From Dyella_B sp035690825 (GTDB lineage: Bacteria; Pseudomonadota; Gammaproteobacteria; Xanthomonadales; Rhodanobacteraceae): a DNA stretch of 64,000 nt. Each line of letters begins with the position of its first letter. The stretch's first letter is position 1. The DNA is taken from the NCBI RefSeq assembly GCF_051954575.1, contig NZ_JBQCHP010000065.1, positions 62,001-126,000 of the forward strand, read 5' to 3'. The notes beneath the pieces are model-generated. The model searched no databases. It had not been told where the DNA came from and saw only the letters and a program-made list of their open reading frames with translations. Positions 52,850 through 62,028 of the stretch are shown in pieces. The position numbers and the translations under genes were made by a program.

Positions 52850-53135
52850 CTCATTACCCCCGATCCATGAAGTGATCCTGCGCTTCCGTTTCTTTTTGGT
52901 TTTCGCTATTGCCGCGATCGGCAGGCTCTTCGATGGCCTGCTGCTCCCTTGATTCGAGCGCGGATGATTCCCTTGCGAACTTACTGCCCTGCTGGACCGT
53001 TGTCGCGTACCAGGGCGGTCATTCCCGCTACTCAAGCAGGACGCGTGCCAGCGCCCGGGCGACGCTTTTCACACTCGATTGCTTGCCGTTCGGGCATGTT
53101 GCGCGTGCATTAGGCAAGCATTCCGGGAGAAAGAC

Positions 53136-53693
53136 ATGACGGCAATCAAGGTGGCGGTACTGGTCGGCAGCCTGCGCAAGGATTCCTTCAACCGCAAACT
53201 GGCCAAGGCGGTGGAAAAGCTGGCCCCGCCGGAGCTGTCGTTCGAGCACATACGCATCGACAACCTGCCGCTCTACAACCAGGATTTCGACAGCGACTAC
53301 CCGCCGGTCTGCCAGCAGCTGAAAGCGCAGATCAAGGCGGCCGATGCGCTGTTGTTCGTCACCCCCGAATACAACCGCTCGGTACCCGGCGTGCTGAAAA
53401 ACGCCATCGACATCGCCTCGCGCCCGTACGGCAGCAGCGCGTTCGCCAACAAGCCGGGCGCGGTGATCGGCATATCAGTGGGCGCGACCGGCACCGCGCT
53501 GGCGCAGCAGCACCTGCGCAATATCTGCGCGTACCTGGACGTGCCGCTGATGGGGCAGCCGGAAGTGTTCTTGAAATTCAGCGACGGGCTGATCGACGAT
53601 GAAGGCCATATCGGCGTCGACAGCACCAGGAAGTTCTTGCAGGGCTTCGTCGATCGTTACGTCGAATGGGTGAATCGCCACGTGCATGCGTAG
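53136..53693 (+). CDS. NADPH-dependent FMN reductase family protein
   Basis: A 185-residue flavodoxin-fold reductase. VAVLVGSLRKDSFNRKLAKA is the FMN phosphate loop, LFVTPEYNRSVPGVLKNAIDIASRP is the family signature, and IGISVGATGTALAQQHLR lies on the isoalloxazine side. It is related to ChrR/YieF/SsuE-type reductases active on quinones or azo dyes; the substrate is not determined. GGGAGAAAGAC precedes the ATG. The stop TAG (53691-53693) comes from a family A repeat. Confidence 0.9.
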   Translation: MTAIKVAVLVGSLRKDSFNRKLAKAVEKLAPPELSFEHIRIDNLPLYNQDFDSDYPPVCQQLKAQIKAADALLFVTPEYNRSVPGVLKNAIDIASRPYGSSAFANKPGAVIGISVGATGTALAQQHLRNICAYLDVPLMGQPEVFLKFSDGLIDDEGHIGVDSTRKFLQGFVDRYVEWVNRHVHA

Positions 53694-53758
53694 GTTGGGG
53701 TGCAAACCCCAACGGTTCTCCACGCATCCGCGGCGTTGGGGTTTGCACCCCAACCTAC
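53690..53758. repeat. Family A palindromic repeat, copy 11
   Basis: Canonical arms GTAGGTTGGGGTGCAAACCC / GGGTTTGCACCCCAACCTAC. It fills the 66-base convergent gap of the FMN reductase and ppk genes and supplies the reductase stop codon; the ppk stop lies one base beyond its other end. Confidence 0.92.
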
Positions 53759-53759
53759 A

Positions 53760-56000
53760 TTAAGACGTCGCTGGCGCACCAGCGCCGCAATACTTCTCCA
53801 GCAACTGCCGCTGCACGTCATGCGGCGCTTGCCCATCGGCTGGAGCCATGCGCGCATAGCTGCCGTCGGTATGCAATTCCCACGCGGTGGTGTTGTCGGT
53901 GAGGTAAAGATCCAGCTCCTTGCGGATGCGCTGGCGCAGCTTCTTGTCCTCGATCGGGAAACCGGTTTCGACACGGCGATCCAGGTTGCGTTCCATCAGG
54001 TCGGCGCTGGCCAGGTACATGCGCTCGTCGCCGTCGTTGGCGAACCAGTACACGCGGCTGTGTTCCAGAAAACGCCCGACGATCGAGCGCACGCGGATGT
54101 TGTGCGAGACGCCGGGAATGCCCGGGCGTAGGCAGCACATGCCGCGCACCAGCAGATCCACCTTCACGCCGGCAATGCTGGCCTTGTACAGCGCGCGGAT
54201 CATTTTCGCATCGGTGAGCGCGTTGATCTTGATGATCATGTGCGCCGGCTTGCCGGCCTCGGCGTGCGCGGTTTCGCGGGCGATCAACTCGAGCAGCGAT
54301 TTCTTCAGCGTAAACGGCGCATGCAGCAGCTTCTTCATCTTCAAGAGCTTGCCCATGCCGGTGAGCTGGCTGAAAAGCCTGTGCACATCCTCGCACAGCG
54401 CCGTATCGGAGGTGAGCAGGCTGTAGTCGGTATACAGGCGCGCGTTGCCGCTGTGATAGTTGCCGGTGCCCAGATGTGCATAGCGCTGCAGTTTCTGGCC
54501 TTCGCGGCGCTGGATCAGCATCATCTTGGCGTGCGTCTTCACGTCCACCACGCCGTAGATCACCACCGCGCCGGCCTGCTGCAGGCGCTGGGCGAGACTT
54601 AAGTTGGATTCCTCGTCGAAGCGCGCGCGCAGTTCAACCACCGCGATCACTTCCTTGCCGGCGCGCGCGGCTTCCACCAGGGCGTCGACGATCTCGGAGG
54701 TGGCGCCGGTGCGATACAGCGTCTGCTCGATGGTGAGCACGGCCGGATCCTTCGCCGCCTGGCGCACCAGGTCCACCACCGGCGAGAACGATTCGAACGG
54801 ATGCAGCAGCAGCACGTCCTGCTTGTTGATCACCTGGAACAGGTCTTCGGCCTTCTTCAGCGCCTTGGGAATGGCGGGCACGAAAGGCATGTATTGCAGC
54901 TGCGGGCTCTGGCTGCGCGTGACGATGCCGAACAGGCGCGTGAGATTCACCGGGCCGTTCACTTCGTACAGCTCTGCGTCGGTAAGGCCGAATTGCTTGA
55001 GCAGGTAATCGGTGAGCTTCTTCGGGCAGTTGTCCGCCACTTCCAGCCGCACCGCATCGCCGAAGCGGCGCGAGGAAAGTTCGCCGCGCAACGCGCGGGC
55101 GAGATCGTCCATTTCTTCCGGGTCGATGGTGAGGTCGGCGTTGCGTGTAAGGCGGAACTGGTAGCAACCGCGCACTTCCATGCCGGGGAACAACTCCTCG
55201 GCATGCGCATGGATGATCGACGACAACAGCACATAGTTCTCGCCGCCTTCGCACACGTCGTCGGGCAGGCGCATGATGCGCGGAAGCACGCGCGGCGCCG
55301 GCAGGATCGCCAGCCCCGAATCGCGGCCGAAGGCGTCCACGCCTTCCAGCTCGACGATGAAGTTGAGGCTCTTGTTGACCAGCAACGGAAACGGATGCGT
55401 GGGATCGAGGCCGATCGGCGTCATCATGGGCGCCACTTCCTGGCGGAAGTAGCGCTGCACCCAGCGCTTCTGCGCCGGCGACCAGTTTTCGCGGCGCACG
55501 ATGCGGATGCCGTGCTGGTCCAGTTCCGGCAGCAGGCGTTCGTTGAGGATGGCGTACTGGCGCGCGATCTGGCGGTGCGCGATATCGCTGATTTCCGTAA
55601 GCGCCTGCTTGGGCGGAATGCCATCGGGCCCGACGATTTCGTGCCCGAAGGCGAGCTGGCTCTTGAGGCCAGCCACGCGGATCTCGAAGAACTCGTCCAT
55701 GTTGCTGGAAAAGATCAGCAGGAACTTCAGCCGTTCCAGCAACGGCGTGCGCTCGTCCAGCGCCTGCTCCAGCACCCGGTTGTTGAACTGCAACTGCGAC
55801 AGTTCGCGATGGATGTAGTGGCCCTTGTCGTTGAGGTCGACGACGGGAGCGGTTTCTACATTGGGCAGGGCGGCAGTGGCGGACATGGCGTCGGGGTCGT
55901 TGCGTTTGCTCATCAATGCATCATTCCGGTGACGGTCCATGGCGGCGTCGAGGGCCGAGTGTGCCATGGAGACTGACATGGTGGAGTGGTGCGTTGACAT
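53760..56000 (-). CDS. ppk1: Polyphosphate kinase 1
   Basis: Up to 746 residues; reversibly polymerises the gamma phosphate of ATP into polyphosphate. HYIHRELSQLQFNNRVLEQA opens the N domain. The catalytic-histidine segment is VVDVKTHAKMMLI, followed by YAHLGTGNYH; the second conserved histidine is in GRFLEHSRVYWFANDGDERMYL. GMCCLRPGIPG is another signature. Several ATG codons crowd the start (56000 and 55913 among them), and homology begins near residue 55, so the exact start is uncertain. Confidence 0.93.
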   Translation of the reverse strand: MSTHHSTMSVSMAHSALDAAMDRHRNDALMSKRNDPDAMSATAALPNVETAPVVDLNDKGHYIHRELSQLQFNNRVLEQALDERTPLLERLKFLLIFSSNMDEFFEIRVAGLKSQLAFGHEIVGPDGIPPKQALTEISDIAHRQIARQYAILNERLLPELDQHGIRIVRRENWSPAQKRWVQRYFRQEVAPMMTPIGLDPTHPFPLLVNKSLNFIVELEGVDAFGRDSGLAILPAPRVLPRIMRLPDDVCEGGENYVLLSSIIHAHAEELFPGMEVRGCYQFRLTRNADLTIDPEEMDDLARALRGELSSRRFGDAVRLEVADNCPKKLTDYLLKQFGLTDAELYEVNGPVNLTRLFGIVTRSQSPQLQYMPFVPAIPKALKKAEDLFQVINKQDVLLLHPFESFSPVVDLVRQAAKDPAVLTIEQTLYRTGATSEIVDALVEAARAGKEVIAVVELRARFDEESNLSLAQRLQQAGAVVIYGVVDVKTHAKMMLIQRREGQKLQRYAHLGTGNYHSGNARLYTDYSLLTSDTALCEDVHRLFSQLTGMGKLLKMKKLLHAPFTLKKSLLELIARETAHAEAGKPAHMIIKINALTDAKMIRALYKASIAGVKVDLLVRGMCCLRPGIPGVSHNIRVRSIVGRFLEHSRVYWFANDGDERMYLASADLMERNLDRRVETGFPIEDKKLRQRIRKELDLYLTDNTTAWELHTDGSYARMAPADGQAPHDVQRQLLEKYCGAGAPATS

Positions 56001-56030
56001 GCTTATGACATCAACCCGGGAAACGCCTTG

Positions 56031-56816
56031 TCATGAGCGACTCTCGTTGGCCATGTAATGACTGGGCGCGGCGCCTAGCGTGCGCCTGAAGGCGGCAGTG
56101 AAGGCGCTGGTGCTGCCGTAGCCCAGTTCCATGGCGACCCGCGTCACCGGCTGTCCGCGACCAAGCCGGGCGAGTGCGGCGAGCAGGCAGGCCTGCTGGC
56201 GCCAGTCGCTGAAACTCATGCCGGTCTGCTCGCGGAACAGGCGGGTGAAACTGCGCCGGCTCATATCGGCCTTGCGCGCCATCGTATCGATGTTCACGTC
56301 CAGTGAAGGCGAGGCGAGCAATGCACTGCACAGCGTGGCCAGCCGAGGCTCCTGCGGCAGCGGCGTGCTGAGGGGCAGCGCCGGCATGCGCGCGATCTCG
56401 GCCACGAGCAGTTGCATCAGATGGTCGTCGCGGCCGCCCAGTGCGTATTCGGCGGGCACGTCCACCGCCTCGGACAGCAAGGCATGCAGCAGGGGCGATA
56501 CGCTGATCACCGTGCAGCGCGCGGGCAACCCTGCTTTTTTTGCCACCTCCGGCAATACATAGGCGCTGCGCGTGCTGGTAAAGCCCCCCATATGCACCGC
56601 GTGCGTCACGCCGCCAGGAATCCACAGCGCGCGTGCCGGCGGCACCACCCAACAGCCTTCGCTGGTGTTGACCGTGAGAACGCCCGTGATGGCATACAGG
56701 CATTGGCCGCGCTTGTGCGAATGGCCGGGCAGGGTAAGGCCGGCAGCGTAATCGTTGCCCGTGGCGACCACCTCGCGCGGGGTATCTTCGTAGCCGATGA
56801 CTCGGGTATTGCGCAT
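56031..56816 (-). CDS. AraC-family transcriptional regulator with cupin-type sensor
   Basis: 261 residues. An N-terminal AraC-type cupin (about 15-110, with LPGHSHKRGQCLYAITGVL and PPARALWIPGGVTHAV) and a C-terminal double helix-turn-helix (about 160-255, MARKADMSRRSFTRLFREQTG then RVAMELGYGSTSAFTAAFRRTLG). It is transcribed divergently from an Fsr-like efflux gene across 117 bases, so that transporter is its likely target. The inducer is unknown. Confidence 0.92.
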   Translation of the reverse strand: MRNTRVIGYEDTPREVVATGNDYAAGLTLPGHSHKRGQCLYAITGVLTVNTSEGCWVVPPARALWIPGGVTHAVHMGGFTSTRSAYVLPEVAKKAGLPARCTVISVSPLLHALLSEAVDVPAEYALGGRDDHLMQLLVAEIARMPALPLSTPLPQEPRLATLCSALLASPSLDVNIDTMARKADMSRRSFTRLFREQTGMSFSDWRQQACLLAALARLGRGQPVTRVAMELGYGSTSAFTAAFRRTLGAAPSHYMANESRS

Positions 56817-56933
56817 CGTTGGTGGCCCATTTTCGACAGAAGTTGGCCCAATAGCGTATGCGGGCCGAAGAGGGCTACTTTAAGGTGGCGCCCTGCAACC
56901 GGCAATGTCGCCGTCCCCACCCCCACAAAACCC

Positions 56934-58142
56934 ATGCAGAACTCTGCCGAATCGGTTTCCTTGCCATCGACCGCGCCGCGTACGGACTACCCCATCCTGG
57001 GCGCGATCAGCTTCTCGCATCTGCTCAACGACATGATCCAGTCGTTGATTCTTGCGATCTATCCGTTGCTGAAAAACGATTTCCAGCTCAACTTCGCCCA
57101 GGTAGGCCTGATTACGCTCACCTATCAGGTCACCGCTTCCTTGCTTCAGCCGTTGATTGGCTTGATCACCGATCGCAAGCCGATGCCTTATTCCTTGCCG
57201 GTGGGCATGGGTTTCACGCTGTGCGGTTTGCTGCTGTTGGCCACCGCGCCGAATTTCCATGTGCTGCTGCTGGCCGCCGCGCTGGTCGGTACCGGTTCGT
57301 CCGTGTTCCATCCGGAATCCTCGCGCGTGGCGCGCCTGGCATCGGGCGGGCAGCACGGGCTGGCGCAATCGCTGTTCCAGGTGGGCGGCAATACGGGATC
57401 GTCATTGGGGCCGCTGCTGGCGGCGTGGATCATCGTGCCGCACGGGCGCGGCAGTGTGGCGTGGTTTTCGCTCGCCGCCTTGCTGGCGATGGTGGTGTTG
57501 CTGCAGGTGGGGCGCTGGTATCAATTGCATCACGTCAGCCGCAGCAAATCGGTGCGCCATGTGGCCGGTGAAGCGCTCGGCCGCGGCAAGGTGTTTGCGT
57601 GCTTGCTGATTCTTGGGCTGCTGATCTTCTCCAAGTATTTCTACCTGGCGAGCATCAGCAGCTACTTCACCTTCTACCTGATCCACACTTTTGGCGTGTC
57701 GGTGCAGGCGGCGCAGATGCATCTGTTCGTGTTCCTGTTCGCCGTGGCAGCCGGTTCGCTGATCGGCGGTCCGGTGGGCGACCGGGTAGGGCGCAAATGG
57801 GTGATCTGGATTTCGATCCTGGGCGTGGCGCCCTTCACGCTGGCCTTGCCGCATGCGAACCTGTTCTGGACCGGCGTGCTATCGGTGTTGATCGGGCTGA
57901 TCCTGTCGTCGGCGTTCTCGGCGATCCTGGTCTACGCGCAGGAATTGATTCCCGGGCGCGTGGGCATGATCTCCGGCCTGTTCTTTGGTTTTGCCTTCGG
58001 CATGGGCGGCATTGGCGCGGCGGTGCTGGGACACTTAGCGGATGCGCGTGGCATCGACTATGTGTATTCGCTGTGCGCGTATTTGCCGTTGATCGGCGTG
58101 CTGGCGGTGTTTTTGCCGGATTTGGAGAAGCGGCGCCGTTAA
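56934..58142 (+). CDS. MFS efflux transporter, Fsr (fosmidomycin resistance) family
   Basis: A 402-residue 12-helix major-facilitator protein. ISFSHLLNDMIQSLILAIYPLLK is the distinctive Fsr N-terminal helix; GTGSSVFHPESSRVARLASGG and GGPVGDRVGRKWVIW (the second-half loop 2-3 motif) support it. E. coli Fsr exports fosmidomycin; the natural substrate is unknown. Start 56934 fits the family, since earlier codons overlap the regulator. It ends only three bases from the parE-like stop, the one convergent junction here with no repeat. Confidence 0.9.
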   Translation: MQNSAESVSLPSTAPRTDYPILGAISFSHLLNDMIQSLILAIYPLLKNDFQLNFAQVGLITLTYQVTASLLQPLIGLITDRKPMPYSLPVGMGFTLCGLLLLATAPNFHVLLLAAALVGTGSSVFHPESSRVARLASGGQHGLAQSLFQVGGNTGSSLGPLLAAWIIVPHGRGSVAWFSLAALLAMVVLLQVGRWYQLHHVSRSKSVRHVAGEALGRGKVFACLLILGLLIFSKYFYLASISSYFTFYLIHTFGVSVQAAQMHLFVFLFAVAAGSLIGGPVGDRVGRKWVIWISILGVAPFTLALPHANLFWTGVLSVLIGLILSSAFSAILVYAQELIPGRVGMISGLFFGFAFGMGGIGAAVLGHLADARGIDYVYSLCAYLPLIGVLAVFLPDLEKRRR

Positions 58143-58145
58143 GTG

Positions 58146-58427
58146 TCAACCGGGCGGCCAGGATTGCGCAGCATGCAGCACGCGCAGAATGGATATGGCC
58201 TTGGCGCTTTCGGTGTAGACCACCAGGTAGTTTTCATGGACCACCATTTCCCTGGTGCCGGCAACGCGTCCTTGCCGATAGATTTTTGGATGTAACGGCA
58301 AGTTAGCCGCCTTGATCGCGATGTCGTCGTGCAGCCGTTGCGCAGCTTCCGGATTTTCGTCGGAGATGTAATCGACAATAGCGATGAGATCGGCGATGGC
58401 GGCTTCTTTCCATTCAACTTCGAGCAC
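58146..58427 (-). CDS. RelE/ParE-family toxin
   Basis: 93 residues from GTG 58427. EVEWKEAAIADLIAIVDYI matches the ParE helix start, and YRQGRVAGTREMVVHENYLVVYTE is the central beta sheet with the conserved arginine. ParE-type toxins poison gyrase; RelE types cut mRNA at the ribosome, and sequence alone does not settle which. It starts inside the end of the antitoxin gene (14-base overlap), a normal toxin-antitoxin layout. AGGAAG precedes the GTG. Confidence 0.87.
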   Translation of the reverse strand: MLEVEWKEAAIADLIAIVDYISDENPEAAQRLHDDIAIKAANLPLHPKIYRQGRVAGTREMVVHENYLVVYTESAKAISILRVLHAAQSWPPG

Positions 58428-58713
58428 GACGCTTCCTGTCGATGAGTGCCTGGGCTTCATCCATGACCTGCTTGTGCGGGCGCGCCGGTCGCGTATCGGC
58501 AAGCGCCTCTTTTACCTTTTCGCGGAACCACGCATCGTAGGCTTCCGGATCGGCGGTGAGTCCCGCAGGCAGCGCGCCTTCCTTGACCACGCGCGTGAGC
58601 AGAATGCGTACCGCATCGGAGATGGTCAATCCGAAGTTGGCGAGTTTTTCTGTAGCGGCATTCTTAAGGTCGTCATCAATGCGGACGTGCAGCATCGAGG
58701 TATGCGTGGCCAT
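58414..58713 (-). CDS. RelB/DinJ-family antitoxin
   Basis: 99 residues. MLHVRIDDDLKNAATEKLANFGLTISDAVRILLTRV is the ribbon-helix-helix DNA-binding part; the C-terminal helix with DEAQALIDRK binds the toxin. It precedes and overlaps the RelE/ParE gene. Start 58713 (MATHTSMLHVR) matches family length. It is likely autoregulated through the palindrome at 58746-58765. Confidence 0.88.
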   Translation of the reverse strand: MATHTSMLHVRIDDDLKNAATEKLANFGLTISDAVRILLTRVVKEGALPAGLTADPEAYDAWFREKVKEALADTRPARPHKQVMDEAQALIDRKRRARS

Positions 58714-58745
58714 GGGCGTATCTCCCTGGAATCTGGCCAGTAGTT

Positions 58746-58765
58746 TGTATCTCAATAGAGATACA
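58746..58765. promoter_or_regulatory. Operator palindrome for the RelB-type antitoxin
   Basis: TGTATCTC-AATA-GAGATACA: perfect 8-bp arms with a 4-base centre, 33 bases upstream of the antitoxin start. Ribbon-helix-helix antitoxins bind such sites to repress their own operon. Confidence 0.75.
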
Positions 58766-58790
58766 TGCAAGTGCCCGTCGCGATAAGCCC

Positions 58791-58819
58791 ATAAATAAAT
58801 GGCCCGCATGGTGCGGGCC
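58791..58819 (-). terminator. Rho-independent terminator of the M16 peptidase gene
   Basis: On the minus strand the stem GGCCCGCA-CCA-TGCGGGCC is followed by ATTTATTTAT, 11 bases after the peptidase stop. Confidence 0.8.
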
Positions 58820-58829
58820 GTTGCAAGCC

Positions 58830-61541
58830 TCAATGCTTCGCCGGCGGCGGCCCTTGCACCACCTGCATCAGATTCTCCGGTTTCAGGTATTTCTTGAACG
58901 CCACCTGCACTTGCGCCGGCGTCAAGGTGAGGTAGTGCTTGGCGGCCACCATCGGCTGATCGAGCGGCTCGCCGTGCCAGGCCCAGTCGAGCAGCGAACG
59001 GGCGATGCTGTTGATGCTCGACACACCTACCGGAATGGAGCGGATTTCGTACTGGCGTGCGTTGTCCAGTTCGCTCTGCTTGATCGGCGTGGTCTGCATG
59101 TCGACCAGGTTCTGGCGGATCAGCGCATTGACGGGTGCGACTTTGTCAGGATCACTGCCGTACTGCACGAAGAAGATCGAGCGCGAGCGGTCGAAATGCA
59201 TGCCGGAACCGGCGCCATAGGCGTAACCGTGCTTGACGCGGATGTCGGTCATCAGACGTGAAGCAAAGCCATTACCGCCCAGCACGTTGTTGCCCAACTG
59301 CAGTGCGTAGCGATCCGGATTGTGCATGTTGAGCGCAAGCATCTGGCCCATCAGCACCTGATCCTGCGAGGCGTAGGGGTTGTCGATCACCACGTAGCCG
59401 CTGGGGTTCACCGGCACCGGCTTGGAGACCACGTCCGGCTTGGCGCCTTCGGCCTTCCACTGCCCGAAGTAGCGCTGCACGGTGGCCTTGGCCTGTTCGG
59501 GCGTGACGTCGCCGACCACCACGATGGTGGTGAGATCGGGACGGTAGGTCTTGGCGTGATAATCCTTTACATCCTTAAGGCTCAGCGACTTGATCGACTC
59601 GGGCGTGGGCAAGCGCAAGTCGGGATCACCGGCGGGCAGCAGGCCGGCACGCAGCGCCTTCATCATTTTGTATTGCGGCGATTGCATTTCGCCGGCCAGC
59701 GCGCGCGCCAGCGTTTCCTGCTGCACGTCGAAGCCTTCCTTGGGCAGGGCGGGGTGCAACTCATTGTCGGCCAGCAACTGCATGGCGCGATCGAACTGGT
59801 TGCTGAGCGCGGCCACGCCGAAATCAGTGCCGCCGTTTTCGGTGGCGGAGATATCGTCCAGCGCTTTATGGAACGCGTCCCGGTCCAGCGTGGTGCTGCC
59901 ATAGTCGAACAGCGAACCGAGCAGGCGGGCCACGCCATCCTTGCCGGCCGGTTCCTGCAGCTTGGGATTGTTGTCGATATGGCCCACCACCGTGACCGTC
60001 TTGCTGATGGTGGCCGGTTGGACGATCAGGCGGATGCCGTTGTCGAGCTTCATTTCCACCGGTGCCAGCGTCCAGCGCGGCATGTCCAGCTTGCTCAGTT
60101 TTTCCGCGGCCCATTCGGGCAGCGGCGCATCCAGGCGTTCGTTGCTGTTGAACGATTCGGAACCGCCAAAGCCGCCGCTGTCCGGCGGACGCTTGCCGTT
60201 TTCATCGGGCGTAAGCACGACGGTGACGCGCTCGTCCGGTTTGAGATATGCGCGCGCCACGCGATTGACGTCGTCGACGGTGACGTTGCGGATCTGCTCT
60301 TCCGCTTCCTCCGGGGAATTGAGGCCCATCCAGGCGATCGCTTGCGACCAGGCGCTGGCGAGCGTCACGGCGCTGTTCTTGTTGAACTCGGCCTGCGCGA
60401 TTTCGGAGCGCTTGGATGCTTCGACCAGGTCGGCGGGTGCGCCGTTCTTCAGGAGATCGTCGATCACGCCTTCCAGATCGGCCTGTGCCTTCTTGGCGTC
60501 GCCGCCCTTGGGAAAGCCCACTTCGATCACGCCGATGCCGCCGTAGCTGAAGGGCTGCAATTGTGCATTGGTGCTGAGCACCTTGCCTTGCACGGCGAGC
60601 GCGGAGAGCGAGCTGCGCGCATTGGTGAGCACGTCAAGCAGCACCTGCGCGGCGGCGTTGTCCTTGTCCATCATGCCCGGCATGCGATACATGAACTGCA
60701 CTGCGCCCGTACCGCGCGGCGTGGTGGAGGCGATGGTTTCCGGCTTCACCGGCTGCAGCTTCACCGGTACGTGTTCGGGCAGCGTGCGCTTGGGAACCTT
60801 GTCGAACAGCTGCTTCACTTTCGCCAGCGTCTGCTGCGGATCGACATCGCCAACAATCACCAGCAAGGCGTTGTTGGGTGTGTACCATTCCTGATAGAAC
60901 TTCTGCAGATCCGCCGCGGTGGTCTTGCCGAACGAGGGGCGCGTGCCCAGCGGATCGTCTTCGTAGCCGGTGCCGGCATAGAGAATGCGCTCGGCCTTCT
61001 GGAACGCAAGAAACTCCGGTTCGGAAATGTCGCGCGACACTTCCTGCTCGATCGCGCCGCGCTCACGCTCCCAATCCTGCTGGGTAAGCAGCGCGCCGTT
61101 CATGCGCGTGGATTCGATATGCAGCAGCAGGTCAAGGTAATTGGACGGCGCCACGAAGTAATACTGCGTGGCATCGTTGGTGGTGAAGGCGTTGTTGTCG
61201 GCGCCCATCTTGCCGGTCATCTCGTTGAGCTGCGCGCCGGTCATCCCCTTGCTGTCGCGGAACATCATGTGTTCCAGCGCATGCGCGGTGCCGGGAAAGC
61301 CTTCCGGTGTCTGGTAGCCGCCGGCCAGATAGGTGATCTGCGTGGTGACCATCGGCGACAGCGTTTCGCGCACGATCACCACGCGCATGCCGTTGTCGAG
61401 CGTGGCGCGCAGCACGTTGCTGTCGTTGGCGACAGCCTTGGCGGCGACCGGCGCATCGGCGCGGGCGGGAAGGCCTGCAGTGGCCAGGCCCATGCCCAGC
61501 AAAATGCTCCATGCCAATGTCTTGAACGGTCTCGACATCAT
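58830..61541 (-). CDS. M16-family zinc peptidase, periplasmic
   Basis: A 903-residue pitrilysin-type peptidase with signal peptide (cleavage likely after PARADA). The inverted zinc motif HALEH is at residues 87-91, and the third ligand glutamate lies in RERGAIEQEVSRD. Two M16 halves follow: the N-terminal active half (about 45-460), then an inactive half (about 500-890) with LPKEGFDVQQETLAR and RLMTDIRVKHGYAYGAGSG. Tandem M16 peptidases degrade peptides or clear processed signal sequences. Start 61541 sits on a double ATG. It is divergent from ybjQ. Confidence 0.92.
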   Translation of the reverse strand: MMSRPFKTLAWSILLGMGLATAGLPARADAPVAAKAVANDSNVLRATLDNGMRVVIVRETLSPMVTTQITYLAGGYQTPEGFPGTAHALEHMMFRDSKGMTGAQLNEMTGKMGADNNAFTTNDATQYYFVAPSNYLDLLLHIESTRMNGALLTQQDWERERGAIEQEVSRDISEPEFLAFQKAERILYAGTGYEDDPLGTRPSFGKTTAADLQKFYQEWYTPNNALLVIVGDVDPQQTLAKVKQLFDKVPKRTLPEHVPVKLQPVKPETIASTTPRGTGAVQFMYRMPGMMDKDNAAAQVLLDVLTNARSSLSALAVQGKVLSTNAQLQPFSYGGIGVIEVGFPKGGDAKKAQADLEGVIDDLLKNGAPADLVEASKRSEIAQAEFNKNSAVTLASAWSQAIAWMGLNSPEEAEEQIRNVTVDDVNRVARAYLKPDERVTVVLTPDENGKRPPDSGGFGGSESFNSNERLDAPLPEWAAEKLSKLDMPRWTLAPVEMKLDNGIRLIVQPATISKTVTVVGHIDNNPKLQEPAGKDGVARLLGSLFDYGSTTLDRDAFHKALDDISATENGGTDFGVAALSNQFDRAMQLLADNELHPALPKEGFDVQQETLARALAGEMQSPQYKMMKALRAGLLPAGDPDLRLPTPESIKSLSLKDVKDYHAKTYRPDLTTIVVVGDVTPEQAKATVQRYFGQWKAEGAKPDVVSKPVPVNPSGYVVIDNPYASQDQVLMGQMLALNMHNPDRYALQLGNNVLGGNGFASRLMTDIRVKHGYAYGAGSGMHFDRSRSIFFVQYGSDPDKVAPVNALIRQNLVDMQTTPIKQSELDNARQYEIRSIPVGVSSINSIARSLLDWAWHGEPLDQPMVAAKHYLTLTPAQVQVAFKKYLKPENLMQVVQGPPPAKH

Positions 61542-61696
61542 GTTCGAATTCCTTAGCTGAAGAGTGCGGAAGGTAGACCGCTGGATGGTGCCATAGTGCC
61601 TTGCGCAACCTAAGTGCCGGAAGAGACACGCGCGCGGCGGCTGAAGACAGGGTATCGTGCGCACATCGCAGTTCCACGACCCACAGGAGCATGCCT

Positions 61697-62020
61697 ATGT
61701 TGGTGGTAACGACCGAGAACGTACCGGGCCATCAGGTGGTCCAGGTGAAGGGGCAGGTGTTCGGCGTGGTGGTGCGCAGCCGCGGCATCGGCGGCAATTT
61801 CGTGGCCGGACTGCGTTCGCTGGTCGGCGGCGAAATTCACGAATACACCCAGATGCTGGAAGAAGCCCGCCGCCACGCGCTCGATCGCCTGGTGGCCAAC
61901 GCCAAGCTGATGGGCGCGAACGCGGTGGTGATGATGCGCTTCGACTCGGCCGAAATCGGCCAGACCATGAGCGAGATCGTGGCCTACGGCACTGCCGTGG
62001 TGCTCGATCCGCCGACCTGA
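61697..62020 (+). CDS. ybjQ: YbjQ/UPF0145 family protein
   Basis: 107 residues, exactly the usual length of YbjQ. VVTTENVPGHQVVQVKGQVFGVVVRSRGIGGNF and the central LVANAKLMGANAVVMMRFDSAEIG match the family (sometimes called heavy-metal-binding domain, of unproven function). AGGAG seven bases before ATG 61697 decides the start over the ATG at 61691. It is followed eight bases later by a small membrane protein gene. Confidence 0.9.
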   Translation: MLVVTTENVPGHQVVQVKGQVFGVVVRSRGIGGNFVAGLRSLVGGEIHEYTQMLEEARRHALDRLVANAKLMGANAVVMMRFDSAEIGQTMSEIVAYGTAVVLDPPT

Positions 62021-62028
62021 GCGCGCAC

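Noticed and set aside
52850..53035. 62-residue basic extension of the diguanylate cyclase
   Set aside because: It would place a lysine/arginine-rich stretch before the signal peptide and has no clear ribosome-binding site. It is not impossible, so the start is flagged as uncertain.
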